Source of the DNA: Amia ocellicauda
Taxonomy: Eukaryota; Chordata; Actinopteri; Amiiformes; Amiidae
DNA length: 64,000 bases
Assembly (NCBI RefSeq): GCF_036373705.1
Contig: NC_089867.1
Span: 27,437,450 to 27,501,449 of the forward strand
Direction: 5' to 3'
The notes under the pieces were generated by a model. The model had not been told where the DNA came from. It saw only the letters and a program-made list of their open reading frames with translations, and did not search any database. The position numbers were made by a program, and so were the translations under genes. This document shows positions 25,204-37,242 of this stretch, piece by piece. Every line of letters begins with the position of its first letter. The stretch's first letter is position 1.

Positions 25204-28200
25204 TCAAGCACTAGAAGCGTCTTGTCTCCTGGGAAAGCGAGGAGCTCTGTTCTCCTGCCCAGCGGGGAGGCGGGGTCTGCGCGGCTCCGTCCCCAGGAGC
25301 AGGTACTGCGCGGCCGTGCGCAGCTCCTCCAGGTCGAGGTTGGCCAGGAAGCACCACTGCAACTGCGCCTCCACCGCGCCGCCCCCGCTCCCGCGCCCCT
25401 GCAGCAGCGCCCCCGCTGAGCGGCACAGCAGCCAGTCCGCCATCTCCCTCATGCTGTCCGCGGCCAGCGCTCTCCCCCCCCACAGGCTGATGTGCAGCAT
25501 GTTGGCGGCCACCCTGGCACTGGGGCGCTGGAGGGGAGAGGGGCGAGGGGCGGGGGTCAGTATGTAAACCTCTATAAGCTCATTCCCAATTCTTCCATAA
25601 ACACTCAAAAGCAAGCGTCGATTACATCGTTGTTTCCATTCCAGTAAGAGAGTAAGTTCGACTCATTCATGAATGCTATTACTATTTAAATCACATTGAC
25701 ATACTATAAATCAGAACAGGAGATCCTTCCTTAAACACGAGGTTAACCCCGACTGAAAACTCTTCATCTAGCACTGCGTTACAATCTGACTGGCCGAGGT
25801 GCATCAAGCCCTTAACTGAATTACTCTCCCAATTAGCTGTGCTCTTGGGGCTCGATCAGACCAGGTTCTACAAAACTTGGTGGAATCGAACCCGACGCAC
25901 AGACTGGAAGCACCGGTTCACCGACCTTGCTGGGGCTCCGGCGGAGCAGCAGCTTCACCACCAGATGCACGTCAGGCAGGACGCCGCCAGGCAGAGCAGG
26001 CAGCTGGCTCTCCTGGTAGCTCCTGCTCTCCAGCCCCTCGGGTTCGGGCTTGTAGAACGGGTTGGGCCGCCCGCAGATCTCATAGGCGATCGCCCCGACG
26101 GCCCAGGCGTCCGCTCTGCCGTAGTCCAGAAGCACCCTGGGGCCGGGAACTGCCGTCGCCACCTACACAGCCCCGGCACAAGGAGAAGGTGAGATTAGCC
26201 GACACGGCCTGGCGTTTATTAAACTATTATTAAACCTTTATTTAACTAGGAAAGTCTCGTTGAGATTAAAAATCTATTTTCCAAGAGTGTCCTGGCCATG
26301 ATAGGCAGCAGCAAGTCGATATACAATATAACAAATACAAGTACTCTAATATTAAGAAAAACAAAGAAATCACAGCCATAATTTACAATCATAGAAACAG
26401 CAAATTAAAAACATTGACAAGTCAAGGAATCAGCCTCTATATCCCTCATCAGTGATTTAAAAATACCAGGAGGGACGAGTTGCATGTGCGTCCCGGGCGG
26501 ACGGATGATTAAGTCATTACTGCAATTCCAGTGAAGTGAAAGCTGCTCAGTAATTCTGTCTGATGTTGGAGATCCAGTTCAAATCGCTAGAGGCTGGTTT
26601 CAATGTCTATGTCTGTCCAATTAAATTGTACCATCGAGGCCCGTCTCATGATTTCAGCCGACGATGATCAAGATCACACGAACGCTGCTGTAATGCAGAT
26701 CCATGTCATTGTGGAAGGAAGGCTACACGCTTGGGTCCACTGGCATTGTGGCATCACGAGGAGGTTTTTAAACAGTATCATTTAGGGATTAAATACAACC
26801 TTAGCAGCAAGACTGGAGCAGGTTTGGTTTCAAAGAATTACTGCTGCAGTTGTATTTGTAGCTGCGGCGCCGGTGTCGTGCGATTACTGTGTGCGCTTTG
26901 AATGCCATGCGTGTCGCTGGATCACAACTACACAATGTCTCATGTATGCAGCGTCTAGAGCCCACATACTCGTCAGGTGCCCGACTGTGGGCGCAATTGG
27001 CGGCAGCCCAGTCCGTCGGTCACACCGTTTCGGCGATGGCAAAGTCTCGGCGCAGCACAATCACCTCTGGTGCCATGAGGCAGGCGTTGCCCCCCCGGCT
27101 CACGCGGTCACTGTCGAACGGGAGGCGTAGCCCACAGCCCTCCTCCGCCAGGCAGCACCCGAAGTCTGTGATCACCAGGCGGGGACACCCACCTGCGGAC
27201 GATGGAGAAAACAGAGACCTTCCGCACTCGTGTCTGAACAAACCAGCCGTGCAGTGTACAAAGACCTGGGAACTGTGGTCATTCTCTTTGGATGGAGCGG
27301 TCAAACGACGCCCAGGCGGTCTCTCACCCGAGTCCAGCTCCAGGAGGATGTTGTCGGACTTGAGGTCTCTGTGGGCGACGCCTTGTTTGAACAGGTGGTC
27401 AACCCCCTCCAGCAGCTGCAGGATCATCAGGGACGCCTCTCTGGCCCCGGGGACGCACCGCTCCAGGTGCTGGCGCAGAGTGCAGGGGTAGCTGCAGCGA
27501 CATCACAGGGCGTAAACCAGGACGGCACCGGATCTCCTCTTTCAGCCCCTTCTAGAGGGATCCGCTTAGTGTACACCGGAGACCATTCTGATCTCATAGA
27601 CGAGGCGTATGTATGTGTGTGTGTGTGTGCATGCGTGTGTGCATGTTGTGTGCACCCTGCACGCTCCCCACACAGCGATCCCCACAAACACCGAGACCGC
27701 TCCCCACACACTGCAATAACCATCTCTATAATTTACCTGCACTTCTGTCATTTCGAAACTTTAATTTGTATTATGACTGATTAGGAATTGTGCTGTATTT
27801 AGCACTTTTGTTTTGCTATTGTATCCTATAGCTGAGTCACCCTGTATAAGGGCGTCTGGCACAGGACTAAATAATAAACTCTGTGCTGAGTTTAGTACAT
27901 GGATGTTTCCTCTTAATTTAGCATATTATTGAATTGTTTCTCCCGTCTTTTACAGACCGCACAACACACACAGCGGCTTTTTTCATTTTATCCCACGGCT
28001 TGTGTTTGAATGTGTTAGTGAAAGTTTCTGAAAATGGCCACCAAATTATACATTTCTCTGCGTTACATTTCAATAACAGCACAGATTTTCAGTGAACTGG
28101 AATCATCGCTCTTAGAGAAACATCCGCCGAGTTTTTAACATTTTTTTTCAGGTGTCTTAAAATTCCCAGAATGCAATGCGCAATTGAGTAAGTAAGACCA

Positions 28201-30109
28201 GACTTAGACCAGTCTAAGGTAAGACCGTTTTATGCAACAGTCTTAACTGAGCGTCTATCGTTACTAGGACTTATAATATTACAAAGACAAAGACTTGCTC
28301 TGTGTTTATGCATCCGGCCCCAGGACAGAGCTCTACATCATGTCAACATCAGCATGATTACATTAATTTTCTGTTTCCTGTTTTGATATTCAGCCTGGTG
28401 ATATACCCGTTCTGACGCTATAAACCATGAGGTGTAAACGACACAATCACACACAGCGAGAAGCGGCCTTACTTCTTCATCACCAGGAACAGGGTGCGGT
28501 TGTGCCCCAGGCCTGCCGGGTTGAGCCGGGCAGGCAGCATGTCGGGGTACTCCTCCTGCGCCCCGGGCAGAAGCGGCACCTCGGCGGTGAAGGCCCGGTA
28601 AACACGGATGACGTTGGGGTGAGGCGCCAGTCTCTTCACTTTACAGCCAAACCGCCTGAGGAGAAAGAGATCAGCACAGCATGAATAAAGACGATCCCCT
28701 CTTCACCTCGGTCCAAGGAAACTGGGTTGGTGCTCCTGCCCAGGCCCTGACCAGACTAGTGCAAAAGTACGATCTATCAATTAATACTGCCATGCCCCTG
28801 GACTCACCCAGTCAAAGCAACCGTTCCCGTCTCTCGTGTCAAAGCCAGCGGACTGGCGGGGACCAGCTCCTGGGACATGGACCGGAGGATGGACTCACTG
28901 GAAGACCCTGCCTGGAGGAGACAACCCATTCTGTTCTCTAATAATTATAACCACTAGGCGGAGAAGAGCGTGCACCGTAGCTCTGACTGTCAACACACAC
29001 TCACCCACAGGTTCCACATCATTTTCACAGCCAGCGGGTACTCGACCAGGGCACGGCACCTCAGAGACAGGGGGTCTGGCTGCTGGGCTTCCCCGTCCGG
29101 GCTCAGCTCCACCAGGGTACACGTCCCAGGGTCCCGGGGCGCCGCGAAGGGAGCCGCCGCGAAAGGAGCCGCAGCCTCGTACACCGCGGCGCTGCAGCCC
29201 TTCCCGATCTGCCGCCCGATGACGTAGTCCTCCAGCCGGTACCCCGAGGAGAGGGGCTTAATGGGGCTCTGCAGCTTCTTCTTCTTGTTAAACAGTTCCT
29301 TTATTTATTTTAAATTAGACATAACCCACACTTTATATTATTACAATTTCACAATTGATTAAAAATAGATATAAAATAATAAACAAACTGACAGTAACGA
29401 ATACATTTCCATACTTCATTTTTTGCGTCATGCACCAGTAACATAACGTGACGTCGTGTTGATTAGTGCTTGTAAACACTGCCGTGGTTTTTGTTGTAGA
29501 CATGACTGCTACCTGTTCATTACAGTTAAACGATGCAAGACTAATAGCAGTACTGCACAGTGACACCCACTCCTGTGAGCACAAGCATGACATTGACTTT
29601 TTAAATTTCACTGGGGGTGTATGACACGCAATTGACAGTGTCGTCACTGTTACGTCACTCGCTCCTAACCTAGCACTGTTATTATTGATAATGTTCATAA
29701 TACCATTATAAACTTCATTAATCCCCCTCATTATAATGAAGCCCACGGTCACCTGGATGTCGCGGCACGTCGCCGTCCCTCTCCGGTCCTCCTCCAGCTG
29801 CTGCTCGACGAGCCCCAGCCCCAGCCCGAAGGCCAGGAACACGGCTCGGTTCCGAGGGGAGCCCGCCCCCAGCAGCCTCTGGAAGCCCCGCCGCTGCAGC
29901 TGCCCGGCCAGCCCGCTCAGCGACACACGGAAGTACCGGTAGCGCCCGGGCAGGAAAGTCCGAGGCTGAACGCTGTGGGCCGGCTGGCCTAAGCGCAGCC
30001 GCTCCCCCCGGAGTTTGGCTGCGACCCGGGCGGCGGGTTTGAAGAGACCCAGGTGAAGGACCGAGCGGCCCAGCTCCAGGCCGCGGCTGATGGCGTGCTT
30101 CACCGACAT
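25204..30109 (-). CDS. pink1: PTEN-induced kinase 1 (mitochondrial Ser/Thr kinase)
   Basis: Complete gene. Exons: 30109-29753, 29283-29005, 28911-28808, 28655-28473, 27491-27328, 27192-27065, 26162-25926, 25527-25204, in phase to 591 codons (human 581). The N-terminus is a basic mitochondrial targeting sequence ([16 protein letters not shown]), followed by the membrane segment [12 protein letters not shown] where PARL cleaves in the family. The kinase domain shows the glycine loop [13 protein letters not shown] (142-154), Lys206 in [14 protein letters not shown] (347-354), DFG (372-374) and MAPE (402-405). It then shows [12 protein letters not shown] and the family's C-terminal helical extension. 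PINK1 accumulates on damaged mitochondria and phosphorylates ubiquitin and parkin. Insert 1 is shortened and contains a small APFAA duplication. CDA lies upstream, as in human. Confidence 0.97.
26225..26400. repeat. Unclassified interspersed repeat fragment
   Basis: In PINK1 intron 6. The segment cctttatttaactaggaaag...gttgagattaaaaatctatt...cctggccatga resembles a widespread fish repeat. A related fragment lies at 41515-41610 (gattttaccagataagtcaa, gacctggccaagaggtg). I cannot assign a family. Confidence 0.5.
27606..27650. repeat. TG-rich microsatellite
   Basis: Short imperfect (TG)n run in PINK1 intron 4. Confidence 0.8.
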
Positions 30110-30763
30110 GATGGGCTGTCAGACACCGGCCTCCTCTCAGCCGCTTCAGACGAGTAAACAAGCGGACGGGTCACATGGCCTCAGCAGGTGCCTCCTGTGT
30201 CAGAGCCACACACCGCCCACGTCTTTACTGACCGCCGACAGATAATGCAGACAGTTTTTAGCATTGGGATTGCAAGACATGACTCGTTTTAGATTAAACT
30301 GTATACTACGTGCCAAGCTTACCCTCTATATAGGAGTGCATCCGTAGCAAGAACCTGAATCGTGTGTGGCAGTGGCTTCTTCATCACGTTTTGCCACAAA
30401 GCTCTTCAATGTTTGCTCACTAATAGGGGTGTATAACGATTCCACACATTTTCGATTCGGTTCAATTTTCGATTTCATTTGATATTTTTCTTCACACACT
30501 TGTCTCCAAATTAATAACCTTTTTTGATAAAAATCGAACAATTGTTTTAGCGCTGCCAGCCAGGAAATCAACCATCTTTATTGACTGACCAGCCGTAACA
30601 TCACACACACTGTGATTGGTGAGCGCTGTGGGTTGGATGCTGGACATTTGAATGTATTGCTGCGTCATTTATTGGTCTTTTTGTCTGTCAGACAAATTTC
30701 TTTTTTTCCATGACAGTCTACAAAATTTGTACTTTATAACAATACTTCACTGAAAACAACACA

Positions 30764-30782
30764 CACAATAACAACAACACAG

Positions 30783-30813
<31 letters not shown>

Positions 30814-30906
30814 ATAACAACACAGACACACACAATAACAACAACAACACAGAGACACAGACACACACAGAAAATAATAACACACACACACAGAAAATAA
30901 CAACAG
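30764..30906. repeat. CA-rich minisatellite
   Basis: Blocks of ACACACAC separated by repeated AGAAAATAACAACACAGAC-type units; it runs into the left end of the Tc1-like remnant. Confidence 0.85.
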
Positions 30907-31655
30907 TGTATTTCAAAGGTGTATTTTAACAGTGAGAGACAGAATAACAACAAAAAAATCCAGAAAAACGCATTTCAAAAAAGTGATTTGATTTGCATGT
31001 TAATGAGGGAAATAAGTATTTGATCCCCTTAAAGGGACTCTCCTAATCTCAGCTCCTTACCTGTATAAAAGACACCTGTCCACAGAAGCAATCAATCAAT
31101 CAGATTCCAAACCAGGGAATTGAAAATGGGTCATGGATGGGTATCCCAGCATGACAATGACCCAAAACACACAGCCAAGGCAACACAGGAGTGGCTCAAG
31201 AAGAAGCACATTAAGGTCCTGGAGTGGCCTAGCCAGTCTCCAGACCTTAATCCCATAGAAAATCTGTGGAGGGAGCTGAAGGTTCGAGTTGCCAAACGTC
31301 AGCCTCGCAACCTTAATGACTTGGAGAGGATCTGCAAAGAGGAGTGGGACAAAATCCCTCCTGAGATGTGTGCAAACCTGGTGGCCAACTACAAGAAACG
31401 TCTGACCTCTATGATTGCCAAGGGTTTTCCCACCAAGTACTAAGTCGAAGGGGTCAAATACTTATTTCCCTCATTAACATGCAAATCAATGTATAACTTT
31501 TTTGAAATGCTTTTTTCTGGATTTTTTTGCTGTTATTCTGTCTCTCACTGTTAAAATACACCTACCATTAAAATCATAGACTGATCATTTCTTTGTCAGT
31601 GGGCAAACATACAAAATCAGCAGGGGATCAAATACTTTTTTCCCCCACTGTATGT
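30907..31655 (+). mobile_element. Tc1-like element, internally deleted
   Basis: Long inverted repeats flank a short core. The word gagggaaataagtatttgat near 31005-31030 is mirrored near 31450-31480, and acagtgagagacagaataac near 30930 is mirrored near 31535-31555. The core (31120-31443) encodes only the C-terminal transposase part with [12 protein letters not shown] and NPIENLW, i.e. the second and third catalytic positions. The DNA-binding domain and first Asp are missing; the join lies near 31106-31112. The outer right end is cccccactgta near 31650; the outer left end is not seen. Same family as the copy at 60.8-62.1 kb. Confidence 0.88.
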
Positions 31656-31912
31656 GTAGCGCGGTGCATAAATTATGACATTTATTATTGGGAGAAAAGC
31701 AACCAGATTCAAGCGCAACTGTGGACAAGCGTGTCATTTTCTGTTGCGTGTAGGATGTTGTGATTCAGTCCCAGCCGTGGACACCGTGTTGTGATATAAA
31801 TGCCTCTGCCATTTTCATGTGTTTTGAAAAGTGCTGTATTACTCATCTACTGCTGGCTCAGAGGCACGGACAGCTCTATTCGAGCATGTCTCTCTCTCTC
31901 TCTCTCCCTCTC

Positions 31913-32300
31913 AGGAGAAGAAGATGCTTTCTGAGATCACGCCATCATCCGCATGTGACTCAGTGGTGAACAACGATCTGGAGGCATTTGAAGGACATCC
32001 TGAAATTGGTGAGACACAGAAATGGACTGACGGTTAAGCGTCTCCACCCTCTCTCCATAGGGGGATATGGATATATGGATATATGATGTCTCTCTCTCTT
32101 TCTCTCTGTCTCTCTCTCTCTCTCAGGTGGATGTGAATGAGGGAGATGGAGAGGGGGTCACAGCCCTGCACAAGGCTTGCGAGCTGGGCAGGATGGACAT
32201 GGTCCTCTACTTACTTGAGAATGGGGCTGACACTGCCGCCGTCAACCATTTCTGCCACACGCCCCTGTACCTGGCGGTCAAGCACAGGTCAGCACTGGAC

Positions 32301-32336
<36 letters not shown>

Positions 32337-32851
32337 TGTAGTGTGTGTCAGTGAGAGTGTGTGTCTGTAGTGTGTGTCAGTGTGTGTGTGGTAGTGCTGT
32401 GTGGTGTACGCACTGTGGCGTGTTTCTGTTGGCGTGTAATAACGTGTAATCCTGTGTTCCCGGGCACTTTGACGTCATTAAGATCTTGCGGAGGGAGAAG
32501 GCCCCCGTGTTCATCTCCCCCTTCAAGCTGGGCATGGAGCTGGTCAGGTGAGTGCGGCCTGCGTGGGTCTGTCTGCACCGCCTCCGCCTCCGCCTCAGGG
32601 CCGAGTCCCTGTGCTGCGCCGTCCCACACTGACCTTCTGTCTCCGTCTCCCTGTGCCGTGAAGAAAAGGGACACGGACCTGCTGCTCGCCTGGTCCCTAG
32701 CGGGGGCTGACCTGGACCAGATCAATTACGTGAACTGCGCAGCCATGCAGGCTCAACAGCTGCAGGACCCCGACATCATCCGCTGGCTGGTGGACTGCGG
32801 AGCTACCCCACTGGTGAGAGAGGGAGGGAGGGAGGGACAGAGGGAGAGAAG

Positions 32852-32887
<36 letters not shown>

Positions 32888-33900
32888 CAGAGGGAGAAGG
32901 AGAAATAGAGGGACAGAGGGAGAAGGAGAGGGAAAAAGAGGGAGAAAGAGGGACAGAAGGAGAGGGAGAAAGAGGGACAGAATGATGGAGGGAGGGAGGG
33001 AGAAAAAGGGAGAGAGGGAGAGAGAGGGACGGAGAGGGAGAGAGAGGGACGGAGGGAGAAAGATGGATGGAGGGAGAGAGAGAGGGACGGACGGACGGAG
33101 GGAGAGGGAGAGAGAGGGACGGAGGGAGAGGGAGAGAGAGGGACGGACGGAGGGTGAGAGGGACGGAGGGAGAGGGACGGACGGAGGGAGAGAGAGGGAC
33201 GGAGGGAGAGGGAGAGAGAGGGACGGACGGAGGGTGAGAGGGACGGAGGGAGAGGGACGGACGGAGGGAGAGGGACGGACGGAGGGAGAGAGAGAGGGAC
33301 GGAGGGAGAGGGAGAGGGATGGACGGAGAGGGACGGAGGGAGAGGGAGAGGGACACACGGAGGGAGAGGGAGAGGGACAGAGGGAGAGGGACTGAGGGAG
33401 AGAGAGGGAGGGAGAGGGACGGAGGGAGAGGGACAGAGGGAGAGGGAGAGGGATGGAGGGGGAGGGAGAGGGAGAGGGAGAGGGACGGACGGAGGGAGAG
33501 AGGGACGGACGGAGGGAGAGAGGGACGGAGGGAGAGGGACAGAGGGAGAAAGAGGGATGGAGAGAGAGGGAGAGGGACGGATGGAGGTCTTTTTCTTGCC
33601 ATGCACGCATTTATTTGGCCAGGCAGCACTGAATTGTGTCTGAGTTGCGCTGCAGGAAACCCTGAAGTGTGTCAGTGACGCTGGGCTGCTCTAGTGAGCT
33701 GTGTGTGTATTGCGTGTTCGTATGCTGTGTGTGTGCGTTCATTTCCTTTCCATAGTGGCGTTCCTGTGCCGGAGAGCCTGAGAGCGCAGGACACTGTGGA
33801 GGACCAGCCGGTGCGGGAGCAGCTTGAGGAGTCTGTGGAGGAGATGAAGGAGGAGTCTGTGGAGGAGATGTAGGAGGAGTCTGTGGAGGAGATGAAGGAG
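31913..33900 (+). pseudogene. ASPG-like ankyrin-repeat gene relic (C-terminal part only)
   Basis: Three exons in compatible phase encode ankyrin-type sequence: 32127-32287 (VTALHKACELGRMDMVLYLL...TPLYLAVKH), 32464-32547 ([18 protein letters not shown]...GMELV) and 32669-32813 ([17 protein letters not shown]...[13 protein letters not shown]). Spacing and residues (ELxR, AGADL, then a final ankyrin) resemble the C-terminal ankyrin region of 60 kDa lysophospholipase/asparaginase (ASPG). The N-terminal asparaginase domain is absent; PINK1 exon 1 starts only 1.8 kb upstream. The second exon's acceptor reads cccgg instead of cccag. A possible last exon after catag at 33763 is out of phase and soon meets a stop within a GAG-rich repeat. 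A further open segment at 31913-32007 does not join in frame. I call it a relic. Confidence 0.65.
32816..33590 (+). repeat. Purine-only GGGAGA/GGACGGA minisatellite
   Basis: About 775 bp of nearly pure purine on the plus strand, with recurring [24 protein letters not shown] units and GA-rich stretches. It begins directly at the splice donor (ctg|gtgagagaggg) of the ASPG-like relic. Long Ser/Pro/Leu- and Arg/Glu/Gly-rich open frames here in all registers are artefacts of the composition. Confidence 0.95.
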
Positions 33901-33945
33901 GAGCCTGTGGAGGAGCCTGTGGAGGAGATGAAGGAGGAGTCTGCA
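33820..33945 (+). repeat. GAG-rich 30-bp tandem repeat
   Basis: Four to five imperfect copies of gaggagtctgtggaggagat plus gaag. The array is in the putative last exon of the ASPG-like relic and ends exactly where Tc1-like sequence starts. Confidence 0.85.
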
Positions 33946-34760
33946 CTGCACAGCCATTTTCAGATCTCTCCAGAGATGTTCAGTCGGGTTCAAGTCTGGG
34001 CTCTGGCTGGGCCACTCAAGGACATTCACAGAGTTGTCCTGTAGCCACTCCTTTGTTATCTTGGCTGTGTGCTTAGGGTCGTTGTCCTGTTGGAAGATTA
34101 ACCTTCGCCCCAGTCTGAGGTCCAGAGCACTCTGGAGCAGGTTTTCATCAAGGATGTCTCTGTACATTTCTGCATTGATCTTTCCCTCGATTCTGACTAG
34201 TCTCCCAGTTCCTGCCGCTGAAAAACATCCCCACAGCATGATGCTGCCACCACCATGCTTCACTGTAGGGATGGTATTGGCCAGGTGATGAGCGGTGCCT
34301 GTTTTCCACCAGACATGAGTTCAATCTTTGTTTCATCAGATCAGAGAATTTTGTTTCTCATTGTCTGAGAGTCCTTCAGATGCCTTTTGGCAAACTCCAG
34401 GTGGGCTGTCATGTGAGTGCTGCAGAGATGGTTGTTCTTCTGGAAGGTTCTCCTTTCTCCACAGAGACACGCTGGAGCTCTGTCAGAGTGACCATCGGGT
34501 TCTTGGTCACCTCCCTGACTAAGGCCCTTCTCCCCCGATCACTCAGTTTGGCCAGGCGGCCAGCTCTAGGAAGAGTCCTGGTGGTTCCAAACTTTTTCCT
34601 TTTACGGATGATAGAGGCCACTGTGCTCATTGGGACCTTCAATGCTGCAGACAATCTTGTCTCGGAGGTCTACAGACAATTCCTTGGACTTCATGGCTTG
34701 GTTTGTGCTCTGACATGCACAAACTGTTAACTGTGGGACCTTATATAGACAGGTAAACAA
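33946..34760 (-). mobile_element. Tc1-like transposon, truncated copy
   Basis: On the minus strand it reads transposase segments matching the copy at 43.5-45.1 kb: SAALKVPMSTVASIIRKRKKFGTT-type helix-turn-helix region near 34409-34654, then [27 protein letters not shown] and [14 protein letters not shown]. Sequence stops abruptly after KMAV at about 33946, losing the C-terminus and one terminal repeat. The other end reaches the ccacagttaacagt stretch near 34.73 kb. Frameshifts break the reading frame. Confidence 0.9.
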
Positions 34761-35235
34761 TGCAAATCGTATTATGGTTGAAAGTGTTCATGTTCGAGTC
34801 ACTGGTTTCTCATCTTATTCAGATGTTTTTGTATATTTTATTTTGAAAAAGTAATAGAACAGTGCCTCTTAGTGTTTAGTTTGGATATGGAGAGCAGTGA
34901 CACCATCTAGTGAAATATTCTTGAACAATTTAAAATCTCCTTTTCTGTTTTCCCTTTCTGGGGAGTGAACTCTGTCCCTTTGAATGGACCATCTGCTGGA
35001 CACGACCTTCCTCTGGACTGGTGTCAGATGGACAGGGTTAGAAATGACCATTGACTGCTGCCAGGCTGGCCTCTGTGCTCCCCTCGTTTCAGTGTGTCTT
35101 TAGTGACCGGGGTCTAAAGGTGCAGCAGTTGACGCACCAGTCTGTGCATCGGTGACTGCTAACCTGTTCAGTCATTCAGCCAGGAAGGACACAACCTTTT
35201 ATTAGACACGCTGAGCACAGGCTGAACTGTCCATT

Positions 35236-35560
35236 TTGCAAGCGGTGAAAAGGGTCCTGAACCTTTTCACCCTGGAACAGAGGAGACTACATGAGGACAC
35301 ACGCACCCGGGGACACAAATGGAAATTGGGCTTCAAGGCATTCAAGACAGAAAACAGGAGACACTTCTTCACACAGAGAGGCGTCACAATCTGGAATACA
35401 CTACCCAGTGATGTGGCTGAAGAGACAATTTGGGAACATTCAAAAACAGAATGGATAGGATCCTTGGATCACTTAGTTATTAATAGACACCAAACGAGCA
35501 TGATGGGGCGAATGACCTCCTCTCGTTTGGACACTTTCCTATGTTCTTATGTCCTCAGAT
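35236..35560 (+). mobile_element. CR1-type LINE 3' fragment
   Basis: Matches the end of the CR1 ORF at 50.8-51.2 kb ([40 protein letters not shown]) and then the 3' tail region gggcgaatgacctcctctcg. About 325 bp remains, with an internal loss relative to the longer copy. Confidence 0.85.
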
Positions 35561-36418
35561 TCAAATCCAGCCAAAATGCACCCATTTCTGAATGAGACCG
35601 AATGAACTGAAGTAGTAACGGCACACAAAGCACAACACAGACAGACCCCGAGCGGAACAAGATCATCATGTGACTTCCCTTACAGACGCCCCTCAATGGC
35701 TTTCTGAATGTCAGGAGAAGCCAGGTTTACTGTCTGTGTTGAAAAGCTGTGGCAGCTCCTCCCAAATGAACCTGGTGCCAAAGTGGCTTGCAAGCTGAAG
35801 ACTGGGTGGACAGGTTTATGTTTCGGTTTGCAATTTCGGTGAGCGCCTTAGTGTCGGTCGAGTGCTTGTGGGAGTCGAGGTGTTTGATGACTCCAGGGAA
35901 AGGCGGTCGGTCCTCGGGGTGCCACATCCAGCACTGCTTCATCAAGTCATACCTGGAGGGGAAACAGAAAAGCCAAACAGGAGGCTGGAGACATCAGTGG
36001 CAGCCTGCATTCGGGCTGCACTTTTGAGTCTCCGTCAGCCTTTTCAAATACAGTACATTGATGCAGAGGCAGCAGTATGACAATGGTTTCAGGGCTAGTG
36101 GCTGAGCATGAGGGATTTCATGCATGAAAATGAGTCGTAAAGGCTTTAGACAGGGGTCTCTAACTCAGTTATTGGAGTTCTCAATTACTTAATTAACCTT
36201 ATATATTTGTTTTAAATCAGTTAGGATCCTGGGATCGTCCGACAGTTTATTGATCTGCCCACGACTGCGCCGCAAACACCCCCAAAACAACTGCTTTCAT
36301 AATCAATAGGCTAGCCTATAGTCATTCTTTTTTAAACGAGAAAAGTAAAAATACGCCACAAAATTAATGAAAATGTATCCACTCATACTAAGTATATTCA
36401 TAATGAACTATATGCACG

Positions 36419-37196
36419 GTGACGACTGCAACTCCCTCCTGGCCGGCCTGCCTGCAACTACTACCCGCCGCTCCAGCTCATCCAGAACTTTGCGGCTTGT
36501 CTGGTGTCTCTCTGCCCCGGTTCGCACACGCTACTCCACTGCTCCGCTCCCTCCACTGGCTCCCGATAGCGGCACACATTCAGTTCAAGACTTTGACCCT
36601 CACCTACCGCTGTCTTGACCACACTGCACCAAGCTACCTTCAGACACTCGTCTCTCCATACATCCCCTCCAGACCACCGCGCTCCTCCAGTGCCAGAAGA
36701 CTAACTCTACCTCCTCTCCACTCTCCTTCCTCCAGAACTGCTCCTTCTCATCCCTGGACCCTAAGTGGTGGAACGACCTGCCCACCGAAGTCAAAACAGC
36801 GAGTCCTTGACCTCATTCCGGCGCTTACTCAAGACACATCTTTTCTGACAGTACTTGTAATATTAGTGCTTTTAATCCCTGTTAGATAGCACTTCAGTTT
36901 TATTATGCTTCTTGTGTTATTGATTGTTTTCCTCCTTGCTCCCTTTCCTGTAGCCCTTGACTGTGACCCTACATCTTGACAGCACTTAGCTTTTACTGTC
37001 CAGGATGTAGGACCCCACTTACTGTACTTGCCTGTGTCAATTGTAAATTGTAAGTTGTAAAATGTATTATATTTTGAATTGCTATGTTTTAGTTAAATTG
37101 AATTTGTAATGATTGATGCCTTGTACTTCACTGTATTTTTGTACTTTGTTTTGCACTTATGTTGTAAGTCACCCTGGATAAGGGCGTCTGCCAAGA

Positions 37197-37242
<46 letters not shown>
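36419..37242 (+). mobile_element. L2-type LINE 3' fragment
   Basis: Begins at GACTGCAACTCCCTCCTGGC, the same DYCNSLLAGLPA segment as in the 14-15 kb copy, and continues to aagggcgtctgccaagaa and an (AAT)n run (37198-37242). It lies in an intron of the kinase relic. Confidence 0.88.

Noticed and set aside
31913-32007. Upstream exon of the ASPG-like relic (MLSEITPSSACDSVVNNDLE)
   Set aside because: The donor phase does not fit the next exon (a stop arises at once) and no homology is recognised; kept only as a note in the relic entry.
32697-33678. Several 250-340 codon open frames rich in Ser/Pro/Leu or Arg/Glu/Gly
   Set aside because: All are readings of the purine-only minisatellite in different registers.
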